From Acidobacteriota bacterium (lineage in GTDB: Bacteria > Acidobacteriota > Polarisedimenticolia > Polarisedimenticolales > Polarisedimenticolaceae): a stretch of 8,030 nt of DNA. Both the position numbers and the translations under genes were made by a program. This document shows, in pieces, positions 1 through 5,720 of the stretch (the stretch's first letter is position 1; each line of letters opens with the position of its first letter). The notes under the pieces are model-generated. The model ran no database searches, had not been told where the DNA came from, and saw nothing but the letters and a program-made list of their open reading frames with translations. Location of the stretch: assembly GCA_011773795.1 (NCBI GenBank), contig WVWW01000240.1, positions 1-8,030 of the forward strand. Reading direction: 5' to 3'.

Positions 1-795
1 CGAATCGGCGGTGTCCTGCTTGTTCGGGGAGCCGTGGGCGATGTGGGTGCGACAGGCGATCAGCGAGGGCCGCTCGTCGGCGAGAGCGGCGTCGATCGCC
101 TTGCAGACCGCATCGTCGTCGTACGCGTCGACGCGCTGGGCGTGCCAGCCGTAGGCCTCGTAGCGTCGCCCGACATCCTCGGAAAACGCCAGGGACGTCT
201 CGCCCTCGATCGTGATGCGGTTGTCGTCGTAGAGCACGACGAGGTTGCCCAGGCCGAGGTGTCCGGCCAGCGAGGACGCCTCGCCGGAGACTCCCTCCAT
301 GACATCGCCGTCGCTGGCGATCACGAAGACACGGTGCGACACCGGGTCGAAACCGCCCTGTCCGTTGAAGCGGGCGGCGAGCATCCGCGACGCCAGGGCC
401 ATTCCCACGGCATTGCCGATCCCCTGCCCCAACGGGCCCGTGGTGGCCTCGACGCCGACGGTGTGACCGAACTCGGGATGGCCCGGGGTCTTGCTGCCCC
501 ACTGGCGGAAATCCTTCAAGTCGTCGAGCGACAGGTCGTAGCCGGACAGGTGCAGCAACGAGTAGAGCAACATGCAGCCGTGGCCTGCGGACAAAACGAA
601 CCGGTCGCGATCGGCCCACGCGGGATCGGTCGGGTCGTAGCGGAGATAACGGCTCCAAAGCGTGAACCCCAGGCGTGCCGTTCCCATCGGCATCCCCGGG
701 TGGCCGGAGTTCGCTTCTTGCACGGCGTCGACCGCGAGAAACTGGATGGTCTGGGTGGCAAGACGAGTGAGGTCGTCGTTGATCACAGTCGGCAT
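1..795 (-). CDS. tkt: Transketolase, N-terminal part (gene cut by the left edge)
   Basis: Transketolase is a thiamine-diphosphate enzyme of the non-oxidative pentose phosphate and Calvin-type pathways that moves two-carbon ketol units between sugar phosphates in the cytosol. The 265 visible residues cover most of the first (PP) domain. Seen in order: SGHPGMPMG at 30-38 with substrate-site His32, the GHG loop at 71-73, GHPEFG with His106, TTGPLGQG at 118-125, the diphosphate/Mg motif SDGDVMEG at 161-168, YDDN at 189-192 and ITIEG at 194-198, and HGSPNKQDTADS at 254-265. The family normally has His right after that last motif, so the window stops just before a catalytic residue. SDG in place of the commoner GDG is, from memory, found in other bacterial transketolases. 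The ATG at 795 is supported by an AAGGTG ribosome site (801-806) five bases upstream. The gene lies 60 bases downstream of the M1 peptidase with no terminator in the gap, so co-transcription is possible. The C-terminal two thirds lie outside the window. Confidence 0.96.
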   Translation of the reverse strand, partial: MPTVINDDLTRLATQTIQFLAVDAVQEANSGHPGMPMGTARLGFTLWSRYLRYDPTDPAWADRDRFVLSAGHGCMLLYSLLHLSGYDLSLDDLKDFRQWGSKTPGHPEFGHTVGVEATTGPLGQGIGNAVGMALASRMLAARFNGQGGFDPVSHRVFVIASDGDVMEGVSGEASSLAGHLGLGNLVVLYDDNRITIEGETSLAFSEDVGRRYEAYGWHAQRVDAYDDDAVCKAIDAALADERPSLIACRTHIAHGSPNKQDTADS

Positions 796-800
796 CGTGT

Positions 801-806
801 CACCTT
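801..806 (-). promoter_or_regulatory. Ribosome binding site of transketolase
   Basis: AAGGTG on the minus strand, five bases before the ATG at 795. It is a partial match to the anti-Shine-Dalgarno complement and supports this start, which also gives the expected transketolase N-terminus. Confidence 0.6.
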
Positions 807-855
807 GATCGTTTCGGGATTATCGGGAGAGCCGCCAGTTTAGCAGCGCCCGGTC

Positions 856-3800
856 TCAGCGGTGGGTCGAAACGTTCTCCAGCATGGCGTTGGCCAGCGG
901 GCGGAGGACCGACAGGTCGACCCCTCGTTCCCCGGCGGCATCCAGGGCCCAGCGGAGCTCCTCGTTGTTGCCGGTCTCGAATGCCGCAACCGCGAGGATC
1001 GCCAGCACGTCGGTCGTAGCGGGCCAGTCGGACCCGACCTGGGCCTGCCAGCCACGCAGCCGCCAGTAGCGCTGCTGCCGCCGCGGCGAGAACAGCCGGA
1101 GTGCCTTTTTCGAGCGCTTGAACGCCGACTCGTAGTTCCCGTGACGCAGATCGATCCGGCCTTCCAACGCGGCGATCTCGATGCGCAGCGCGTGGCTGTC
1201 GGGCCCGAGGATGGAGACGGCGGCGGCGATCTCGGCCCGTGCGAGCGTCTCGTCGCCGCGATCGAGGGCCAGGCGGGCGAGGCGTAGGTAGGTCAGCGCG
1301 TCCTCCCGTCTGTGCTGGACCCGACTCGGCTGCAACCATTGAAGCTCGAACGCGGCCTTGTCCGGGGTCCCGGGGGCCGCCGCGAGAGAGCGACGGAAAC
1401 CGGCCTCCGCGCCGAGGCCATCGCCGTCGATCAACAATCCCTGCGCCCGCAAGGCGGCGACTTTCTTGGGGTGGGTGCGCGCCGAGTAGAAGCCGGCGAG
1501 AATCTCTCCGCTCGGATCCAACGCGAGGGCCAGGGGACGCGTCTTTGTTTCGAGACGGAACCGATCGCCCGGACCCTCGAGCATCAAGTTCCCCTGCTTC
1601 GCCTGGTCGTTATCGGCGTGACCGTCGTCGAGCAGGATGCGATACGGGACGACCAGCGCGGTACCCGTAGCGTCGTCCGCCTTACGGATTGCGCGCACCA
1701 CATCCCAATGCCGGTCGCCATGGGCACGCACCGCCTGATCGTACGCGGCCCTGGGCGCCAGCCGGGCCTCCCCCTCGATCGTCCAGCCATGCTTTGCATC
1801 ACCATCGATCTTGTAGTCGTAATAGACCTCGGGGATCCCCGTCCCGTAAATGTAACGCTGCGCGAAGCCGCTCAGATCGAGCCCGGACATGTGCTCGAGG
1901 GCTCTCAGGAACGTCGCGGTGCTGACCACGCGATTGGAAGCGACCCCGGCGAGCGAGCGCATCATCTCGCTGAAGGGACGCTGGCCGACGATGCGCGCGA
2001 GCATCGCCAAGACGACCGCACCCTTGCGATAGACGATCGCGCGGTAACCGTTGTCCGCTAGCGTGGAGTTCAGACGCACCCCGAGCACGATCGGACCCAA
2101 CGACTCCACGGTTCTCCCGACCGGCGTCGTCTGGTTGAGCGTCTGGCGCCAACCCGCCGAGAGCTCGGAGAAAAAGGCCGCGCCCTCCTCTTCGGTGTCG
2201 GCCCAGAATTGCAGTGCGGAGTAGTTGGCCATGGCCTCGGAGAGCCACTGGTCTCGGTAGCTCGACCAACCGATCAGGTTGCCCCACCACTGGTGGGCGA
2301 CCTCGTGGGCGACGGTCGTGGCGCGGTAAAAGTTCATCTGTGCGCCGCCCGGGGGTACGTTCGGCGGCAGGATCGAGTCCGCGATCGTGATGAAACCCAG
2401 GAAGCTCTGGGAGTAGCGGCGTGGCAGCGTGACGACGGTGAGGTAATCGAGCGGGTAGGGGCCGAACGTCTCCTCGAAATACTCCAGCGACCGACGGATC
2501 GCGGAGATCATCTCGCGGCGCACCCCCTCGGTCAGCCGGTGCGGCCCCGAACGGTTGAACGCGACCTCGAGCGCGACGTGCCCCGCCCGGGCCCGCTCGA
2601 TCTCGAAGCGACCCAAGACAAACGAGAACGCGATCGCCGGCTCCTCGAGCACCCGCCGTTGCCAGCGCGTGCGGCCGTCACGGCCGGAGTCCACGACGCG
2701 ACCCGAGGCGAGCAGTTGGAGCCCCCGGGGCCAACGCAAGGTGACGTCGTAGGTTGCGCGATCCGTCGTGCCGCAGTGCGGGTACCAGTTGGCGGTATCC
2801 TCCAGATCGAACATCTTGCGATCGACCCAACGCAGGGCCTTGCCGCGGTAGACGATGTCGAGCCGGAGTTTCTGCCCGACGCGTGAGGGCTCGGGCAGCA
2901 CGACCATCAGATCGCCGCCGGAGCGGAAGAAGAACAACGACTCTCCATTCGCGTCCGTGACGGTTTCCGCACGTAGGTCGCGGAACAGCTCCAACGGGAT
3001 GACACGCCGGCCGGACTCGTGGGAGACGATGTCGAGCTTGGCGCTCCCGTGGAGCGTCGTCTCGTTGCGCCCGATCCTGACGTCCAATTCGTAGTGTTGG
3101 GCCTCGAAACCGGGGGATGCCTCGCCGAGCGTGCCGTCGGGATCCCAGGGGCCGGACAACCAGATGTCCCAGTCGCCGATGTCCTGGATTCGCGTATCCA
3201 ACCAGCGTCCGCGTTTTTGCTGGTGCTTGAGGTGGCGTTCGAGCCGCAGGCGATCCCAGCCACGGATTTCCAACGGGCTGAAGTGCGCCAGCGTGTGCGG
3301 CTCGGTGTCTTCGGGGTCGAACTCGTAGATGAAGTCACCGACCTCGAAGCTGCGACACCAGATCGCGAAGTAATCGGCGTAGGCGTGATCGCCGATCAGT
3401 GCGTTGAACACACCCCCGCGGATGCCGTTGGCGGCACGCTCGGCGCCCTCCAGCCATTCGCGATGAACCGCTTCGACTCGTTTCAGCATCGCTGCCCCGA
3501 GGAAGGCCGGTTCGTGATGTTCGAGCAGGTCGCGCACCGGAGCGTCGGCGGCGCGTACCATGACGGCGGCCTCCAGCGACACGTCCAACTGACGCTGGCC
3601 GGCGAACAGCTCGAGCTGATCCGCCTCGATCTCGTCGGGCGGGTCGAAACGGAAACGGGCCTGACCGACGAAGACCCATTCCACGGTACGCCCGCGGACC
3701 GCTTGCGTCGGCACCAGGACGCCGTCGTGGACGCGCAACAGACCGGAGCCGAACTCGATGTCGACCTGCTTCAGCAGGACCGCGCGAGCGGGGTCGAGCT

Positions 3801-3942
3801 TCGTCAGCTGGAGCTCGTCGTACAGCGCCGCGGTTTCTCGGATTCCAGCGGCGGGCCCGGGAGCGAGCCACAGGACAGCGAGCGCCGCGGCGAGCGCGAG
3901 CGACGAGCGCCGCGAATCAGAGGCTGGAGTGCGTGCCGTCAC
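856..3942 (-). CDS. Exported M1-family zinc metallopeptidase, with N-terminal extra domain and TPR-like C-terminus
   Basis: Predicted zinc metallopeptidase of family M1 (gluzincin), probably acting on peptides outside the cytoplasm; 1028 residues from the GTG at 3942. Seen: a signal peptide (two Arg, then a Leu/Ala-rich core, likely cleavage near PAA-G, about residue 32); an N-terminal beta-rich region of about 235 residues containing FVGQARFRFDPPDE (91-104); the M1 beta domain from about 280; the zinc motif HEVAH (His546, Glu547, His550) with Glu569 exactly 18 residues later; and Tyr638 of YRKG, the usual transition-state Tyr. Residues from about 830 look like TPR-type helical repeats. The GAMEN exopeptidase motif is absent: the matching place reads RYSQSFLGFI. 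The family is therefore sure, but aminopeptidase activity is not. The start is chosen because the signal peptide follows directly. An ATG 32 codons upstream only adds residues read out of frame from the CDGSH gene. The GTG start overlaps the CDGSH gene by 26 bases and has no clear ribosome site, suggesting coupled translation. Confidence 0.93.
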   Translation of the reverse strand: MTARTPASDSRRSSLALAAALAVLWLAPGPAAGIRETAALYDELQLTKLDPARAVLLKQVDIEFGSGLLRVHDGVLVPTQAVRGRTVEWVFVGQARFRFDPPDEIEADQLELFAGQRQLDVSLEAAVMVRAADAPVRDLLEHHEPAFLGAAMLKRVEAVHREWLEGAERAANGIRGGVFNALIGDHAYADYFAIWCRSFEVGDFIYEFDPEDTEPHTLAHFSPLEIRGWDRLRLERHLKHQQKRGRWLDTRIQDIGDWDIWLSGPWDPDGTLGEASPGFEAQHYELDVRIGRNETTLHGSAKLDIVSHESGRRVIPLELFRDLRAETVTDANGESLFFFRSGGDLMVVLPEPSRVGQKLRLDIVYRGKALRWVDRKMFDLEDTANWYPHCGTTDRATYDVTLRWPRGLQLLASGRVVDSGRDGRTRWQRRVLEEPAIAFSFVLGRFEIERARAGHVALEVAFNRSGPHRLTEGVRREMISAIRRSLEYFEETFGPYPLDYLTVVTLPRRYSQSFLGFITIADSILPPNVPPGGAQMNFYRATTVAHEVAHQWWGNLIGWSSYRDQWLSEAMANYSALQFWADTEEEGAAFFSELSAGWRQTLNQTTPVGRTVESLGPIVLGVRLNSTLADNGYRAIVYRKGAVVLAMLARIVGQRPFSEMMRSLAGVASNRVVSTATFLRALEHMSGLDLSGFAQRYIYGTGIPEVYYDYKIDGDAKHGWTIEGEARLAPRAAYDQAVRAHGDRHWDVVRAIRKADDATGTALVVPYRILLDDGHADNDQAKQGNLMLEGPGDRFRLETKTRPLALALDPSGEILAGFYSARTHPKKVAALRAQGLLIDGDGLGAEAGFRRSLAAAPGTPDKAAFELQWLQPSRVQHRREDALTYLRLARLALDRGDETLARAEIAAAVSILGPDSHALRIEIAALEGRIDLRHGNYESAFKRSKKALRLFSPRRQQRYWRLRGWQAQVGSDWPATTDVLAILAVAAFETGNNEELRWALDAAGERGVDLSVLRPLANAMLENVSTHR

Positions 3943-4156
3943 AGAACGGAGAGCCGGCGGTTTTCTTGCACGTGCAGAGCGCGTAGTTCTTGGCCTTGTC
4001 GACGGTGAACTCCAGCGGCTCGATTCCCGTTCCCTCATGCGACCCGTCGCACCAGGGTTGGTTCTTCGAACGCCCGCAACGGCACCACCAGTAGGTGCGC
4101 CCCGGTTCGAGCTCGAGCACTTCCGGCCGCTTGCCGGCGACGATCGGATCGGACAT
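3917..4156 (-). CDS. CDGSH iron-sulfur domain protein with two CDGSH motifs
   Basis: Small soluble protein of 79 residues with two complete C-x-C-x8-C-x3-H cluster sites: Cys25, Cys27, Cys36, His40 (ending WCDGSH) and Cys61, Cys63, Cys72, His76 (ending FCDGTH). Each such site in the family (mitoNEET/CISD) binds a [2Fe-2S] cluster through three Cys and one His. A tandem pair in one short chain resembles the CISD3/MiNT type rather than the dimeric single-motif type. There is no membrane segment or signal peptide. The family is linked to redox sensing and electron or cluster transfer; the exact role here cannot be read from the sequence. The ATG at 4156 has a very strong ribosome site, AAGGGAGGAG. 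It is the first gene of the leftward group, and the following peptidase starts inside its last nine codons. Confidence 0.95.
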   Translation of the reverse strand: MSDPIVAGKRPEVLELEPGRTYWWCRCGRSKNQPWCDGSHEGTGIEPLEFTVDKAKNYALCTCKKTAGSPFCDGTHSSL

Positions 4157-4160
4157 CGGA

Positions 4161-4170
4161 CTCCTCCCTT
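4161..4170 (-). promoter_or_regulatory. Strong ribosome binding site of the CDGSH gene
   Basis: AAGGGAGGAG on the minus strand, with the GGAGG core six bases before the ATG at 4156. It is the best ribosome site in the window and fixes the start. It implies high translation of the leading gene compared with the downstream peptidase, which has none. Confidence 0.8.
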
Positions 4171-4201
4171 GGAGCCCTCATCTTATCCCGCCAAGGCTGC
4201 T

Positions 4202-4231
4202 TTGACATCACGCTCGGGGCCTGACTAGAAT
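4202..4231 (+). promoter_or_regulatory. Sigma70-type promoter for the glutamate dehydrogenase gene
   Basis: A perfect -35 box TTGACA at 4202-4207, then 18 bases, then a -10 box TAGAAT at 4226-4231 (five of six to consensus). Transcription should begin around 4238-4240 and give a leader of about 57 bases before the ATG at 4296. In GC-rich DNA such a match exactly upstream of a gene is unlikely by chance. It would also serve the overlapping 5-oxoprolinase gene. Confidence 0.7.
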
Positions 4232-4268
4232 TCGCCGCGGCTCGAGACTCGTCCGACAGAGAACGGTC

Positions 4269-4283
4269 CCCCCGAATCGGGGG
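4269..4283 (+). promoter_or_regulatory. GC-rich hairpin in the dehydrogenase leader, next to the ribosome site
   Basis: CCCCCGA-A-TCGGGGG forms perfect seven-base inverted arms. As RNA it would give a five-pair C/G stem with a GAATC loop. The right arm ends two bases before the GAGGT ribosome site (4285-4289). It has no following U run, so it is not a terminator. It could limit ribosome access, stabilise the 5' end or be a protein site in DNA. Any regulatory role is inference. Confidence 0.4.
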
Positions 4284-4284
4284 T

Positions 4285-4289
4285 GAGGT
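4285..4289 (+). promoter_or_regulatory. Ribosome binding site that decides the dehydrogenase start
   Basis: GAGGT lies six bases before the ATG at 4296. The in-frame GTG at 4290, two codons earlier, would touch this site with no spacing, so ATG 4296 is the better start. Confidence 0.65.
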
Positions 4290-4295
4290 GTGGCC

Positions 4296-5720
4296 ATGGC
4301 GCGGAAGAAAGAGGACCTCAACCTCAACAACATCGTCAACACCCAGTTCGACGCCGCGGCACGCCACATCAAGCTCCAGGACGGACTCCTCGAACAGATC
4401 AAAGCCTGCAGCAACGTGTATTACATGCAGTTCCCGGTGAAGTTCGGGAAGAAGTACCAGATGATCCAGGCCTGGCGGGCGGAGCACAGCCATCATCGCA
4501 AGCCGCTCAAGGGCGGCATCCGTTACAGCCGCATGGTCGATCAGGACGAGGTCATGGCGCTGGCGGCGCTGATGACCTACAAATGCGCCATCGTGGACGT
4601 GCCGTTCGGCGGCTCGAAGGGCGGTGTCCAGGTCCAGGCTCGCGCCTATTCTCGTGAGCAGCTCGAGAAGATCACGCGGCGGCTGACGGCCGAGCTGATC
4701 CGCAAGGACTTCATCGGCCCGGGGATCAACGTCCCCGCCCCCGACTACGGCACCGGCGAGCGGGAGATGGCCTGGATCGCCGACACCTACGACGCGTTCC
4801 ATCCCGGCGACCTGGACAACATGGCCTGCGTGACGGGCAAGCCGATCACCCAGGGTGGGATCCGGGGACGCACGGAGGCGACGGGGCGCGGCGTGGTCTA
4901 CGCGTTGCGCGAGCTGTTCCGTCAGCCCAAGGAACTCAAGCGCTGCAAGCTCGCGGGCAGCCTCGAAGGCAAGACCGTGTCGGTGCAAGGGCTCGGCAAC
5001 GTGGGCTACCACGCGGCGCGCATCCTGCACGAGGAGGACGGCGCCAAGATCGTCGCCGTCGGCGAGTGGGACGGGACCATCTACAACCCGAAAGGAATCG
5101 ACATCCCCGCCCTCGAACGCCACCGCAAGAAGACCGGTTCGATCCTCGGCTTCCCGGGGACCAAGAAGCTCGGCAGGCCGGGCGACTGTCTCGAGGTCGA
5201 GTGCGACGTGCTGATCCCCGCGGCGCTGGAGAACCAGATCACGCAGGACAACATGAAGAAGATCCGCTGCAAGGTGGTCGCGGAGGCCGCCAACGGGCCG
5301 ACCACGCCGAGGGCGGAGGCCGAGCTGACGAAACGCGGCATCCTGGTGTTGCCGGACATCTTCATGAACTCCGGCGGCGTCACCGTGTCTTACTTCGAGT
5401 GGACCAAGAACCTCTCGCACCTGCGTTACGGGCGGCTCGAGAAGCGCGTCGACCAGGCCAAGCTCGAGAACCTGGTGGCTTCGCTCGAGAACCTGGTCGG
5501 GCACAAGTTCCCCAAGAAGAAACGCCAGGAGCTGATCGCCGGAACCGACGAGCGTGATCTCGTCAATTCGGGCCTCGAGGAAACGATGATCTGCGCGTTC
5601 CAGGAGATCCTGGAGATCCGCAACCGCACCAAGAACGTCAACGACATGCGCACGGCCGCCTACATCTGCGCGATCCAGAAGGTCGCCCGCGGCTATCTCG
5701 AGCTGGGGGTCTTCCCCTGA
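4296..5720 (+). CDS. gdhA: Glutamate dehydrogenase, eukaryotic (GLUD1)-like type
   Basis: Catalyses reversible oxidative deamination of glutamate to 2-oxoglutarate and ammonia with NAD(P); 474 residues from ATG 4296. Seen: substrate-site PLKGGIRYS with Lys72, MTYKCAIVDVPFGGSKGG with Lys96 and catalytic Lys108, PAPD with catalytic Asp150, the dinucleotide loop VQGLGNVG (230-237), the acidic coenzyme-site segment AVGEWDG (254-260), and GGVTVSYFEW with Ser365. From memory, many stretches match animal mitochondrial enzymes closely (RAxHSxHR, GEREMxWIADTY, ACVTGKPI, GSILGFP, ANGPTTP). After FEW the chain continues NLSHLRYGR and about 50 further residues ending DLVNSGLEETM, where common bacterial enzymes are shorter; this corresponds to the animal antenna region. 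Coenzyme choice cannot be decided, since the animal enzyme with a similar acidic residue uses both. First gene of the rightward group, with promoter, leader hairpin and ribosome site upstream. Its stop overlaps the 5-oxoprolinase ORF, which makes its product, glutamate. Confidence 0.96.
   Translation: MARKKEDLNLNNIVNTQFDAAARHIKLQDGLLEQIKACSNVYYMQFPVKFGKKYQMIQAWRAEHSHHRKPLKGGIRYSRMVDQDEVMALAALMTYKCAIVDVPFGGSKGGVQVQARAYSREQLEKITRRLTAELIRKDFIGPGINVPAPDYGTGEREMAWIADTYDAFHPGDLDNMACVTGKPITQGGIRGRTEATGRGVVYALRELFRQPKELKRCKLAGSLEGKTVSVQGLGNVGYHAARILHEEDGAKIVAVGEWDGTIYNPKGIDIPALERHRKKTGSILGFPGTKKLGRPGDCLEVECDVLIPAALENQITQDNMKKIRCKVVAEAANGPTTPRAEAELTKRGILVLPDIFMNSGGVTVSYFEWTKNLSHLRYGRLEKRVDQAKLENLVASLENLVGHKFPKKKRQELIAGTDERDLVNSGLEETMICAFQEILEIRNRTKNVNDMRTAAYICAIQKVARGYLELGVFP

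Larger units (their letters stand above)
4157..4295. promoter_or_regulatory. Divergent intergenic region between the two gene groups
   Basis: This 139-base stretch is the only real intergenic region in the window and must hold the start signals for both directions. Rightward it has a good promoter (4202-4231) and a GC-rich hairpin. Leftward only a weak -10-like TAAGAT (4185-4180 on the minus strand) is seen, with no convincing -35, so the leftward promoter is unproven. No clear operator palindrome apart from the leader hairpin was found. If the leftward start is near 4173, both promoters would share the same short DNA and could be controlled together. Confidence 0.6.

Noticed and set aside
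34..843. 269-codon open frame on the plus strand opposite transketolase
   Set aside because: The minus strand gives an unbroken transketolase N-terminus with all expected motifs; the plus-strand product resembles nothing.
1312..2061. 249-codon open frame on the plus strand within the peptidase gene
   Set aside because: Shadow frame; the minus strand encodes the continuous C-terminal half of the M1 protein.
3019..4008. 329-codon open frame on the plus strand opposite the peptidase
   Set aside because: Shadow of the M1 gene; there is no motif and the composition is what reversed GC-rich codons give.
3943..4038. ATG at 4038 as the peptidase start, adding 32 residues
   Set aside because: The extra residues are the CDGSH gene read in another frame (Arg, Ser, Pro and Thr-rich), would bury the signal peptide, and have no ribosome site in front.
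4180..4209. Leftward promoter for the CDGSH gene with TAAGAT as -10
   Set aside because: The -10 is only a four of six match and no acceptable -35 lies 16-18 bases away, so it is mentioned within the intergenic region but not called as a promoter.
4269..4283. Leader hairpin as a transcription terminator
   Set aside because: No T run follows on either strand, and it lies directly before a start codon.
4290..4292. GTG two codons before the dehydrogenase ATG as the start
   Set aside because: It abuts the GAGGT ribosome site with no room; ATG 4296 has proper spacing.
4035..5504. 489-codon open frame on the minus strand opposite the dehydrogenase and running into the CDGSH gene
   Set aside because: Same cause: it mirrors the codon bias of the glutamate dehydrogenase and shows no family motif.
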